From positions 267,795 through 331,794 of the forward strand of contig NZ_QRBE01000002.1 in assembly GCF_003363155.1 (NCBI RefSeq): DNA of 64,000 nucleotides, in the 5' to 3' direction. Shown here in pieces: positions 17,825 through 26,391 of the stretch. The stretch's first letter is position 1. Each line of letters starts with the position of its first letter. This stretch comes from Dyella monticola. Its GTDB lineage: Bacteria; Pseudomonadota; Gammaproteobacteria; Xanthomonadales; Rhodanobacteraceae. The translations under genes and the position numbers were made by a program. Below the pieces are notes generated by a model, which had not been told where the DNA came from, made no database searches, and saw only the letters and a list, made by a program, of their open reading frames with translations.

Positions 17825-18832
17825 ATGTCACGCGTGACCATCAACGATGTCGCCCGTGCGTCGGACACCTCGAAAAAGACCGTGTCGCGCGTGCTCAACA
17901 ACGAGCCGAACGTGCGCGATTCGGTACGCGAACGGGTGCTGCTGGCTGTGGCAGAACTCAACTACCGCCCGCTCACCTCCGCGCGCAGCCTGGCGACGAA
18001 CCGCTCCTTCATGATCGGCCTGCTGTACGACAACTTGTCGCCCAGCTACATCATGGAAGTCCAGGCCGGTGTACTGGAAGCGTGCGAAGCAAAGCACTAC
18101 AGCATGATGGTGCAGCCCCTGGTTTCGACCGCACCGGATTTCGTCGAGCGCGTCGAGAGCATCCTGTCGCGGCACCGGCCCGATGGACTGATCCTTACGC
18201 CCCCGATCACCGACCATGCGAAACTGCTCAATCACCTGCGCAAGAGCGAGCTGCCGTTCGCCTCGATCGCCCCACGCCAGCCCAAGGGCTGCATTGGCGT
18301 GATGCTGCGTGAGCGCGAAGCCGCCGCGGCGATGGTGGAACACCTTGCGTCGCTGGGTCATCGTCGCATTGCCCACATCCTTGGCGACCCCAAGCACGGC
18401 GCAGGCATCTGGCGCCTCGCCGGTTACCGCGACGGGCTCCAGCGCGCGGGCCTGAAGGAAAACCCCGCGTACATGGTGCAAGGCCGGTTTTCGTTTGAGT
18501 CGGGCGTGGCCGCTGCGCGCCGGCTGCTCGCGCTGAAGCAGCGGCCAACCGCCATTTTCGCAGCCGACGACGACATGGCCGTCGGCGCGATCTGGGCCGC
18601 TGCGGAGGCCGGCGTGCCGGTTCCCGCCGAGCTTTCCATTTGCGGCTTCGACGACACCACCATCGCAACGCAGGTCTGGCCGCCGCTGACCACCGTGCAT
18701 CAACCCGTGCGCGAAATGGGCAAACGCGCTACCGAGGAATTGCTGCTTCACGTGCTGGGCAAGGGGGACGCCCGCATGGTTGAAGTCGGCTATGAAATGC
18801 GCATGCGCGCATCCACAGCACCCGCGCCCTGA
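17825..18832 (+). CDS. LacI-family transcriptional regulator
   Basis: 335 residues. The N-terminal helix-turn-helix reads VTINDVARASDTSKKTVSRVLNN, followed by the hinge helix region (LNYRPLTSARSLATN) and a periplasmic-binding-protein-like sensor domain (IGLLYDNLSPSYI; FAADDDMAVGAIWAAAEAG; SICGFDDTTIATQVWPPLTTV). It begins 16 bp after the GH2 stop. It most likely represses the upstream sugar genes through the palindrome at 6679 and is relieved by a phosphorylated amino sugar, as in related Nag regulators. Target and inducer are inference. Confidence 0.92.
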   Translation: MSRVTINDVARASDTSKKTVSRVLNNEPNVRDSVRERVLLAVAELNYRPLTSARSLATNRSFMIGLLYDNLSPSYIMEVQAGVLEACEAKHYSMMVQPLVSTAPDFVERVESILSRHRPDGLILTPPITDHAKLLNHLRKSELPFASIAPRQPKGCIGVMLREREAAAAMVEHLASLGHRRIAHILGDPKHGAGIWRLAGYRDGLQRAGLKENPAYMVQGRFSFESGVAAARRLLALKQRPTAIFAADDDMAVGAIWAAAEAGVPVPAELSICGFDDTTIATQVWPPLTTVHQPVREMGKRATEELLLHVLGKGDARMVEVGYEMRMRASTAPAP

Positions 18833-18879
18833 AGCGGGCGTCCGCAGCCCGTACCACTGATCCAGAGGAGACTGCCTAC

Positions 18880-19725
18880 ATGCCTGCCACGCCAGACGCC
18901 AGCCATCCGCCGCGGAAATTCCATTTCATTTCCGGGCTGCCGCGCTCAGGCACCACGCTGCTGGCCGCCATTCTCAACCAGAATCCGCGTTTCCGCGCGG
19001 GCATGACCAGCCCGCTGGCGGACATCATGGGCGTGGTGATGGCTGAAGCGAGCAGCAAGAACGATTTTTCGTTCGATGTCTCCGACGAGCAGCGCGTTGC
19101 GCTGTTGCGCGGCTTGGTCGAGAACTTCTATTCGGTTCAAGCGGGCGCCGGCGTGGTGTTCGATACCAGCCGGTTGTGGTGCAGCCGCATGCAACTGCTC
19201 AACACGCTGTTCCCCGGGGTAAAGGTCATTGCGTGCGTACGCCAATTGGCATGGGTGCTGGACAGCATGGAGCGATTGGTGCAACGGCAGCCGGTCAGCG
19301 TCAGCAAGGTATTTCGCTTCGACACCAACACCACAGTGTACTCGCGCGTCGAGGCATTGACCGATCCACGCGGCATGGTGGGCTTTGCCTACCAGGCCAC
19401 CAAGGAAGCGTTTTACGGCCAGTACGCGCAAAACCATTTGCTGATGCTGACTTACGAAAGCCTGGTGCGCGATCCGGCCACCGCCATGCGCGCGGTATAC
19501 CAATTCCTGGAAGAACCCTGGTTCGAGCACGACTTCGACCACATCGAATACCACGCCGACGAATTCGATGCCCGCGTCGGCATGCCCGGCCTGCATTCGG
19601 TCCGGCCGAAGGTGCAGTCGATCGAACGCCAACCCACCCTGCCCCGCGACATCTTTGGACGCTTCGCGAACGAAGCGTTCTGGCTGGATCCGAAGAACAA
19701 CGTCAACCAGGTGCCCATCGTCTAA
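18880..19725 (+). CDS. Sulfotransferase-family protein
   Basis: 281 residues. The N-terminal ISGLPRSGTTLLAAILNQNP is the PAPS 5'-phosphosulfate loop, and a 3'-phosphate-binding Arg/Ser region follows (around VIACVRQLAWVLDSM). It has no signal peptide, so it is cytoplasmic. A good AGAGGAG site nine bases upstream fixes the start. The gene closes the sugar locus, 47 bp after lacI, and ends at a strong terminator. Relatives occur beside TonB receptors in Xanthomonadales and Caulobacter without proven substrates. Transfer of sulfate to a sugar or lipid is possible, but not shown. Confidence 0.8.
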   Translation: MPATPDASHPPRKFHFISGLPRSGTTLLAAILNQNPRFRAGMTSPLADIMGVVMAEASSKNDFSFDVSDEQRVALLRGLVENFYSVQAGAGVVFDTSRLWCSRMQLLNTLFPGVKVIACVRQLAWVLDSMERLVQRQPVSVSKVFRFDTNTTVYSRVEALTDPRGMVGFAYQATKEAFYGQYAQNHLLMLTYESLVRDPATAMRAVYQFLEEPWFEHDFDHIEYHADEFDARVGMPGLHSVRPKVQSIERQPTLPRDIFGRFANEAFWLDPKNNVNQVPIV

Positions 19726-19748
19726 GGTTTCTCATCGCAACAACGAAC

Positions 19749-19772
19749 AAAGGCCGCTTGCGCGGCCTTTTT
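19749..19772. terminator. Bidirectional rho-independent terminator
   Basis: An 8-bp stem AAGGCCGC-ttgc-GCGGCCTT with a T run on the plus strand and a shorter one on the minus strand. It separates the convergent sulfotransferase gene and ligI. Confidence 0.85.
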
Positions 19773-19807
19773 CGTTTCAGCAAGGCACGATTCCGCGTCC
19801 GGGAATG

Positions 19808-20698
19808 TCAATCCGCCCAATACAGTCGCATGGGATTGTCCACCAGCAATTTGCGTTGCAACTCCGCCGTAACGGCAATGCGCGGGATGAAGTCGACCAG
19901 CTTGCCGTCGTCCGGCATATGGCTCTTCATGTTCGGATGCGGCCAGTCGGTACCCCATAACACACGATCGGGAAAGCGCTCGACCAGATAGCGCGCGAAC
20001 GGCACGACGTCGTCGTAGCCATCCGGGCCGGTTGCCGACAAGCGTTCCGGGCAGGTCACTTTGCTCCAGATGTTTTCGTGCTCGGCCATGAGCCGTACGA
20101 ACTGCTGAAATTCAGAGCCTTCTACCGACTTGGTAACGTCCGGGCGGCCCATGTGGTCGACCACGACCGTGGTGGGCAGCGAGGCAAAAAAATGCCAGCG
20201 TTCGGCGAGATCGGCCGCTTCAAAATACACCACCACCTGCCATCCGAGCGGCGCGATGCGCTCGATGATCGCGTGGTAGTAGTCGTCGGGCTTGGGATCA
20301 GCCAGCCGTCGCACGAAGTTGAAGCGCACACCGCGGACACCTGCTTCGTGCAGCGCCTTGATCTCCTCATCCGTAACGGTGTCGCGCACGGTGCCGATGC
20401 CGCGAGCACAACCCTTGGATGCGTTCAATGCATCGACCAGGGCACGGTTGTCGGCACCATGACAGGTCGCTTGCACGATCACGTTGCGCTCAAAACCGAG
20501 CAAATCGCGCAATGCGAACAACGTCTCCTTGCCCGCATCGCATGGCGTGTATTTGCGTTCCGGCGCATAGGGAAACTGATCGCCGGGACCGAACACGTGA
20601 CAATGCGCATCGACCGCGCCAGGCGGGAGCTGAAAGCGTGGCTTGCTGGGATGCGGATGAAAATCCAGCCAGCCGGGGTCTTTGGTGAATGCGCTCAT
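19808..20698 (-). CDS. ligI: 2-pyrone-4,6-dicarboxylate lactonase (LigI)
   Basis: 296 residues of the amidohydrolase superfamily. DAHCHVFGP near residue 30 is the first metal-type His pair, RNVIVQATCHGADN follows, VVDHMGRPD gives further active-site residues, and the end reads WGTDWPHPN then NPMRLYW. The whole protein resembles Sphingobium LigI closely. LigI hydrolyses 2-pyrone-4,6-dicarboxylate to 4-oxalomesaconate/4-carboxy-2-hydroxymuconate in the cytoplasm and belongs to the metal-independent branch. The open frame extends upstream, but the ATG at 20698 forms a TAATG overlap with the ligJ stop, which decides the start. Confidence 0.92.
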   Translation of the reverse strand: MSAFTKDPGWLDFHPHPSKPRFQLPPGAVDAHCHVFGPGDQFPYAPERKYTPCDAGKETLFALRDLLGFERNVIVQATCHGADNRALVDALNASKGCARGIGTVRDTVTDEEIKALHEAGVRGVRFNFVRRLADPKPDDYYHAIIERIAPLGWQVVVYFEAADLAERWHFFASLPTTVVVDHMGRPDVTKSVEGSEFQQFVRLMAEHENIWSKVTCPERLSATGPDGYDDVVPFARYLVERFPDRVLWGTDWPHPNMKSHMPDDGKLVDFIPRIAVTAELQRKLLVDNPMRLYWAD

Positions 20699-21720
20699 TA
20701 CTTGCCTCGTGCCTTCAACTGGGCATCGAGCCGCGGATAGACGCGGCGGGCGTTGCCTTCGAACACTTTGTGTTTGTCCTGGTCGGAAATCCCCAATGCA
20801 TCGATGTAGCGGCGAGTATCGTCGAAGTAGTGGCCGGTGGTGGGATCGATGCCGCGTACGGCGCCGACCATTTCCGAGCCGAACAGAATATTGTCGACAT
20901 CGATCACCTTGAACAGCAGATCGATGCCCGGCTGGTGGTAGACGCAGGTGTCGAAATACACGTTCTTCATCACATGCTCGGCGAGCGGCGGCCGCTTCAG
21001 CATATCGGCCAGGCCGCGATAGCGCCCCCAGTGATAGGGAACCGCTCCGCCACCGTGCGGGATGATGAAGCGCAGCGTGGGGAAGTCCTTGAACAAGTCG
21101 CCCTGCAAGAATTGCATGAACGCGGTGGTGTCGGCGTTGATGTAGTGCGCACCGGTGGCATGGAAGTTGGCGTTGCAGCTGCCGGATACGTGAATCATCG
21201 CCGGCACATCGAGCTCGACCATTTTCTCGAAGAACGGATACCACGCGCGATCCGTCAACGGCGGACCGGTCCAATGCCCGCCAGACGGATCGGGATTGAG
21301 GTTGCAACCGACAAAATCGAGCTCGTTGACGCAGCGCTCCAGCTCAGCGATCGAGCGCGTGATGCTGACGCCGGGGGACTGCGGCAATTGGCATACGCCG
21401 ATAAAGGTTTCCGGATACAGGCGCACGACGCGCGCAATCAGATTGTTGCAATGGCGTGTCCACGCCTGGCTGACGGCTTCATCGCCCTGGTGATGCGCCA
21501 TGGTGCTTGCGCGCGGCGAGAAGATCGTCATATCCGCGCCGCGTTCACGCAGCAGGCGCAACTGATTTGCTTCGACCGTTTCGCGAATGTCGTCGTCGGA
21601 GAGAGCCGGATAAACCGGCGGCGCCAGCGACGGATCGTCGAAGTGCTTCAGTTGCGCGTCGCGAAAGGCATCGTGGCGTTGCGGTGCAGTGGTGTAGTGC
21701 CCATGGCAATCAATGATCAT
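20698..21720 (-). CDS. ligJ: 4-oxalomesaconate hydratase (LigJ)
   Basis: 340 residues, matching the 341 or so of LigJ. The N-terminus MIIDCHGHYTTAP carries the HxH metal pair; FSPRASTMAHHQGD and YFDTCVYHQPGIDLL are characteristic LigJ segments. It hydrates 4-oxalomesaconate to 4-carboxy-4-hydroxy-2-oxoadipate with zinc. It is directly upstream of ligI in the same transcript and overlaps it by 1 bp. The frame is open further upstream, but the metal-binding N-terminus fixes the start. Confidence 0.92.
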   Translation of the reverse strand: MIIDCHGHYTTAPQRHDAFRDAQLKHFDDPSLAPPVYPALSDDDIRETVEANQLRLLRERGADMTIFSPRASTMAHHQGDEAVSQAWTRHCNNLIARVVRLYPETFIGVCQLPQSPGVSITRSIAELERCVNELDFVGCNLNPDPSGGHWTGPPLTDRAWYPFFEKMVELDVPAMIHVSGSCNANFHATGAHYINADTTAFMQFLQGDLFKDFPTLRFIIPHGGGAVPYHWGRYRGLADMLKRPPLAEHVMKNVYFDTCVYHQPGIDLLFKVIDVDNILFGSEMVGAVRGIDPTTGHYFDDTRRYIDALGISDQDKHKVFEGNARRVYPRLDAQLKARGK

Positions 21721-21748
21721 GCGAGTGTCTCGTTTGATGCGTGTACGG

Positions 21749-23101
21749 TTACCAGCCAAGCATCTGCGCAACGTGGATGTCCACGCGCAAGCCGACGACC
21801 AGCGCATTGGGGATATCGGTCTTGCGCTTGGTGGCGTAGATGGGATCGGGATTAACGATGTACTGGAGGTCAGGCATGATACGCACGCCACGGAAGGCCG
21901 CGATACCGTAGTCCAGTTCGGAAATGTATTCGTTGCGATGTGGCGCCCCGACACCCCCGGCCAGATGGCGAAGATCGGCCAGATAGTCGATCTCCTGGGA
22001 TTCGAAACGCGTATCGGAAATGAACATGTTCAAGGTGTCGCGATCCCGGCCTGGGAAGGTACCAGTGAGCGATGCACCCACCGCACCGAATTGCTTCACG
22101 ACCTGCGGATTGCCCGTATTGGCAAAACCGCGCGCCAGCAATTGCAGCCTGCGACCATCCTCGCCACGCCATACGGTTTGATCGACCATGCCGTACCACG
22201 CGGTACGACCGCCGGGCAGCGCCTCCAACGGCCGATGCGCCAAGGCCGCCGATGTTCCCTCGTCATCGAAGTACGGGCTCGTGCCACCATTGGTGTTGTG
22301 GTAAATGCCGAAGCGATAGGCATGCGGCATGGTCTGCAGGCCGTCCGGCACTTCATTGCCGATTTCGGTGGCCTGCAGCACGCCGATGCTGTTGTGGCCC
22401 AGATCAAAATCCAGACCGTTGCGGTGCGCGAGGTTCTCTACGTTGTCGTAGTCGAACGCGCCGCTTTGCACATACCAGAAATGCTGAAAGTCATAGCGCG
22501 TCACCGCACCCCACGACGAATTGGGATAGGCCGTGATGCCGATGTCGCTGATCGGCCCATAGGGCGTCAGGCACATGGCATTGCTCATGAAATCGCAATC
22601 GAGCGGCGAGCGGTTGAAATACGTATTGAGCGCAATGCGTCCAACGGTGAAGGAGAAGCCGTTATCGAATTTTTTATTGATATCGAACTGGGTGAGGCGC
22701 CCGCCTGCCACGGGCCGCCACGTTTGTTGCGCGCTGATGGAATTGCCGATATCCGAGCGCGCCAGGTTTCCACCGCCGAACCAGGCCGCATAGACATCCA
22801 TGCTCATGCCTTTCCAGCCGAACAAGGTGTCGAAGTCGAACGTAGCACCGAACTTGATCCATCCCGATTTCTTATAACCGCTGTGCACACCACCCACCGG
22901 ATTGGCGGCGCCATTGCCGACGAAATCGAGCACGGGTGAAATGCCATTCAACGCTCCGGGTTTGGGTGGCGAAGTACCATCGTTATGGGTGGCGACCGAC
23001 GCGGACGCGTCATCCGACGTTTGCGCCGCCAACGCCGGTGCGATCGCCAAAGCGATAGCCGTTAAAGCCAGCTGTGAAGCATGTTTACGTAAAACGGACA
23101 C
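21749..23101 (-). CDS. OprB-family outer-membrane porin
   Basis: 450 residues. Signal peptide (LALTAIALAIAPALAAQ), then SGYKKSGWIKFGATFDFDTLFGWKGMSM and a beta-rich barrel typical of carbohydrate-selective porin OprB (PF04966). The last residue is Trp in MLGW, a terminal aromatic as in barrels. It lies between ligJ and dctA, so it may admit aromatic-derived dicarboxylates or their glycosides across the outer membrane. The GTG at 23101, preceded by GGGGGAGG, is the best start; the upstream GTG at 23116 lacks a site. Confidence 0.82.
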   Translation of the reverse strand: MSVLRKHASQLALTAIALAIAPALAAQTSDDASASVATHNDGTSPPKPGALNGISPVLDFVGNGAANPVGGVHSGYKKSGWIKFGATFDFDTLFGWKGMSMDVYAAWFGGGNLARSDIGNSISAQQTWRPVAGGRLTQFDINKKFDNGFSFTVGRIALNTYFNRSPLDCDFMSNAMCLTPYGPISDIGITAYPNSSWGAVTRYDFQHFWYVQSGAFDYDNVENLAHRNGLDFDLGHNSIGVLQATEIGNEVPDGLQTMPHAYRFGIYHNTNGGTSPYFDDEGTSAALAHRPLEALPGGRTAWYGMVDQTVWRGEDGRRLQLLARGFANTGNPQVVKQFGAVGASLTGTFPGRDRDTLNMFISDTRFESQEIDYLADLRHLAGGVGAPHRNEYISELDYGIAAFRGVRIMPDLQYIVNPDPIYATKRKTDIPNALVVGLRVDIHVAQMLGW

Positions 23102-23201
23102 AAAGACCTCCCCCACCGGCGCGTGCGCCAGGTTCTAACGTTGTTGATTGGATGAATACTCGGCCGACGCGCGTCGACTTTTTTTATGCCTGCCTTTTCT
23201 G

Positions 23202-24518
23202 CTACCTGCCCACGTGCGCGGACGCGTAGTGCTGACGCAACGCGCGTCCGCCGATGGTCTCCGCCACCATGCGTTGGTCGAGCTTGCCTTCCCAACGCGC
23301 GATGACCACGGTGGCCAGAGCATTGCCGACCAAATTCACGAAGGTCAGCCCTTCCGCCAAAATGCGGTGAATCCCCAAAATCAAAGCGATGCTCGCGACC
23401 GGAATGGTGCCGGTGGTCTGCAGTGTCGCCGCCAGCACCACGAAGGCTGCGCCCGCGACACCGGCAGCGCCTTTGGATGTCAGCAGCAGCACGGCGATCA
23501 AGCCGAGCTCATGCCAGAACGTGAGGTGCGTGTGGGTGGCCTGCGCGAGAAACACCGCCACGGTGGTGAGATACAGGCATGTGCCATCGAGGTTGAACGA
23601 GTAGCCGGCCGGAATCACGAAACCCACGACGCCTTCCTCGCAGCCGGCCTGCTTCATCTTTTCGATCAGCCGGGGCATCACCGTTTCGGTGGATGTGGTG
23701 GCGGCCACCAGGACGATTTCATCGCGGATGTAATACAGCAGGCGGGCAAGACTTACCCCACACCACCATGCCACGCCGCCAAGCACCACCACGGTAAACA
23801 CCGCGCAGACCACAAAGAACTCCAGCACCAGTTCACCCAGGGAAAGCAGTGAATGCGTGCCGAACTGCCCCACCGTGAACGCGATCGCCCCAAACGCACC
23901 CAGTGGCGCGAAATACATGATGAAACCGATGACCTTGAACACCGCCTTCGCGATGCCATCGATGACCTTGAGCACGGGCTTGCCGGCCTCGCCCACCGCA
24001 GCAAGGCCAACACCGAACAACACCGACACGAACAGCACCTGCAGCACATGGCCTTCGGTCAATGCGCTGATGAAGGTGTTGGGGATGATCGCCATCAGGA
24101 AAGCGGCCACCGACTGATTGTGCGCGCTGGCGATGTAACTCTTGATCGAACGGGTGTCGATGCTCGCCACATCGACATTCATGCCTGTGCCCGGCTGCCA
24201 TAGTTCGACACCGATCAGGCCGATGATCAACGCCAGGATGGTGATGGCTTCGAAATACAGCAACGATTTGAGCGCGACGCGGCCGACGCTCTTCATATCG
24301 TTCATGCCGGCAATGCCATGCACTACCGTAACGAAGATCACCGGCCCGATCATCATGCGAATGAGGTTGATAAACGCATCGCCCAGCGGCTTCATCGACG
24401 TCGCCACGTGAGGTGCCTGCCAGCCCAGCACAACGCCGATGACCGTGCCCGCCGCAACCTGGAACCACAATTGGCCGCAGAGACCGAACCGTCCGCGCCG
24501 TTTACTCGCCACCGCCAT
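23202..24518 (-). CDS. dctA: DctA-type dicarboxylate:cation symporter
   Basis: 438 residues, the usual DctA length. Conserved blocks are MKPLGDAFINLIRMMIGPVIF, FAPLGAFGAIAFTVGQFG, the helical-hairpin motif TSTETVMPRLIEKM, GYSFNLDGTCLYL, and SSKGAAG-like TSKGAAGVAGAAFVVLAATL. It belongs to the DAACS family of inner-membrane sodium- or proton-coupled carriers for C4-dicarboxylates. In this operon it may carry 2-pyrone-4,6-dicarboxylate, 4-oxalomesaconate or similar acids. GAGGT seven bases upstream supports ATG 24518; an ATG at 24554 is possible. Confidence 0.9.
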   Translation of the reverse strand: MAVASKRRGRFGLCGQLWFQVAAGTVIGVVLGWQAPHVATSMKPLGDAFINLIRMMIGPVIFVTVVHGIAGMNDMKSVGRVALKSLLYFEAITILALIIGLIGVELWQPGTGMNVDVASIDTRSIKSYIASAHNQSVAAFLMAIIPNTFISALTEGHVLQVLFVSVLFGVGLAAVGEAGKPVLKVIDGIAKAVFKVIGFIMYFAPLGAFGAIAFTVGQFGTHSLLSLGELVLEFFVVCAVFTVVVLGGVAWWCGVSLARLLYYIRDEIVLVAATTSTETVMPRLIEKMKQAGCEEGVVGFVIPAGYSFNLDGTCLYLTTVAVFLAQATHTHLTFWHELGLIAVLLLTSKGAAGVAGAAFVVLAATLQTTGTIPVASIALILGIHRILAEGLTFVNLVGNALATVVIARWEGKLDQRMVAETIGGRALRQHYASAHVGR

Positions 24519-24558
24519 GCTTGCTACCTCGTTGAAGTGCACGCTGCCTTCCATATGC

Positions 24559-25629
24559 TCACCCGAACAACGCGCCGTCAAACAGTTTGCGGGCCGTGCG
24601 CAAAGTACCCGCGCGCCTGACCTGCCCCTGGGCGTCGAGCTCCAGCACGCAAGCCATGGTGCCGGTGGGGTGCTCCACCTCCAACGTTTGGCGCTGGCCG
24701 CCTGGCAAACGGGCCAGCGCGGCGGCAACGCTGTGTTCGATCAGGCAGGCGGTGGCGACACTGACCGCACCCAGCACGCCAATGGATGCGTGGCAGCGGT
24801 GTGGAATGAACGAACGCACGCAGATCGCGCCACCGGCACGCGGTGCGGCAACCAGCATCATTTTCGGCACGGATTGCTCGGTGACGTCACCCAGATTCAT
24901 CAGTGGACCTGCCTTGAGGCGAATGGATTCCAGCGTGGCCTTGAGCACATCGTTGGCATCGAGCGCAGCCCTATCTTCATAGCCGCTGATGGCTAGGTCT
25001 TCGGCGCGCAGCACCACGCATGGCATGCCGTTGTCGATCAAGGTGACGTCGACATCATCGATGCGATCGATCGCATGACCGGTGGGAAGCAGCGCGCCGC
25101 AGCTGGAGCCTGCGATATCGGCAAAGCTCAAGCTGATGGGCGCCGCGCTGCCGGGTACGCCGTCGATACGCGCACGGCCTGCGTAGGTGACTTTGCCGCC
25201 CGGCGTCTGCACGATGGCCGTGGCGAGCTTGCCAGTGTTGAGCATGAAGATGCGTACTTCCGTCTCCTCGCCGCTGGGCGCGATCAACCCACGCTCGATC
25301 GCGAACGGGCCCACGCCGGCCAGCATGTTGCCGCAGTTCTGCGCGTCGGTGACGACCGCTTGATCGACGAACACCTGCAGAAACAGATACTCGACGTCAG
25401 CATCAGCGCGGGTGGAAGGCGATACCACTGCCACTTTGGACGTGAGCGGATCGGCGCCGCCCATGCCGTCGATCTGCCGCACATCGGGCGAACCATAAGC
25501 GCGCAAGAGAAAGGCATCGCGCGTGGCGACGTCGTTCGGCAGTTCCGATGCGAGAAAAAATCCTCCCTTGGACGTGCCGCCGCGCATCCACATGGTACGG
25601 ATGCCTTCGTGCGGATAGGACTCAGACAT
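24559..25629 (-). CDS. galD: 4-oxalomesaconate tautomerase (GalD, PrpF family)
   Basis: 356 residues of the PrpF/DapF-like isomerase fold. [13 protein letters not shown] near the N-terminus and [16 protein letters not shown] are hallmark PrpF motifs, as are [19 protein letters not shown] and HPTGTM near the end. GalD converts the keto and enol forms of 4-oxalomesaconate so LigJ can hydrate it. It overlaps galC by 8 bp, so the genes are coupled. AcnD-associated PrpF isomerases are an alternative name, but the neighbours settle the role. Confidence 0.9.
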   Translation of the reverse strand: MSESYPHEGIRTMWMRGGTSKGGFFLASELPNDVATRDAFLLRAYGSPDVRQIDGMGGADPLTSKVAVVSPSTRADADVEYLFLQVFVDQAVVTDAQNCGNMLAGVGPFAIERGLIAPSGEETEVRIFMLNTGKLATAIVQTPGGKVTYAGRARIDGVPGSAAPISLSFADIAGSSCGALLPTGHAIDRIDDVDVTLIDNGMPCVVLRAEDLAISGYEDRAALDANDVLKATLESIRLKAGPLMNLGDVTEQSVPKMMLVAAPRAGGAICVRSFIPHRCHASIGVLGAVSVATACLIEHSVAAALARLPGGQRQTLEVEHPTGTMACVLELDAQGQVRRAGTLRTARKLFDGALFG

Positions 25630-26293
25630 ACTTCAGGCCTTTCTGCGCCAGGCGCTCGCGCATGTCGTAGATATCCAGGCCGAGTTCGCCCGCGGCGAGA
25701 CGCTGACGCTTCGCCTCTTCCTTGGCTTCGCGTTCGCGCGCTTTGGCGAGCGCATCAGCGGCCGTGGCGCGCGGCACGACGCACACACCATCGTCGTCGG
25801 CAATGACGACATCACCCGGATGAACCAGCGCGCCGGCACACACCACCGGTATGTTCACGGAGCCGAGTGTCTCCTTCACCGTACCTTGTGCGTGGATGGC
25901 TTTGCTCCATACAGGAAACTGCATCGCGGCCAGATCACGCACGTCGCGCACGCCCGCATCGATGATCAGGCCGCGACAACCGCGTGCGCGTGCAGACGTG
26001 GCGAGCAAGTCACCGAAGTAGCCGTCTTCGCACGGGCTGGTGGTGGCCGCGACAAGTACATCGCCATCGCGCAGTTGTTCAATCGCGACGTGCATCATCC
26101 AGTTGTCGCCCGGCGGCAGCAGCACCGTTACCGCGGACCCGGCGATGCGTGCACCCGCATAGATCGGGCGCAGGCCGGCGTGCATGAGGCCGGTGCGGCC
26201 TTGCGCCTCGTGCACCGTGGCGACACCGGCGTGCGCAAGCCCTTCGGCCAGCTGTGCCTGCGCCCGCTCGATCTTGGTTACCACTACGGCCAT
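25622..26293 (-). CDS. galC: 4-carboxy-4-hydroxy-2-oxoadipate aldolase / oxaloacetate decarboxylase (LigK/GalC)
   Basis: 223 residues of the RraA-like class II aldolase family. [43 protein letters not shown] and [17 protein letters not shown] include the Arg-Asp and Asp residues that hold Mg/Mn. It splits 4-carboxy-4-hydroxy-2-oxoadipate into pyruvate and oxaloacetate, ending the pathway. It is first in the operon. The start at 26293 is preferred to the extended frame, because the extension would run into the LysR-galC promoter. Confidence 0.92.
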   Translation of the reverse strand: MAVVVTKIERAQAQLAEGLAHAGVATVHEAQGRTGLMHAGLRPIYAGARIAGSAVTVLLPPGDNWMMHVAIEQLRDGDVLVAATTSPCEDGYFGDLLATSARARGCRGLIIDAGVRDVRDLAAMQFPVWSKAIHAQGTVKETLGSVNIPVVCAGALVHPGDVVIADDDGVCVVPRATAADALAKAREREAKEEAKRQRLAAGELGLDIYDMRERLAQKGLKYV

Positions 26294-26360
26294 ATCCGCG
26301 TCTCCGTTGAGTGCGCAGAGTCTCTTCCTGGCCGCGCCGGGCGCCAAGGTGGATTTTCGT

Positions 26361-26391
26361 AATAGCTATTGGGTTTGGTTATAATTGAACC
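26361..26391. promoter_or_regulatory. Divergent promoter/operator between galC and the LysR gene
   Basis: The 98-bp gap holds a perfect palindrome AATAGCTATT (26361-26370) and GGTT-N7-AACC (26378-26392), which contains TATAAT at 26380-26385, a consensus -10 hexamer close to the LysR start. LysR regulators normally bind such interrupted palindromes and control their own gene and the divergent operon. The exact site is inference. Confidence 0.55.

Noticed and set aside
19808-21307. A single 499-codon fused protein covering ligI
   Set aside because: The extra N-terminal part is an out-of-frame translation of ligJ; the true start is the TAATG overlap at 20698.
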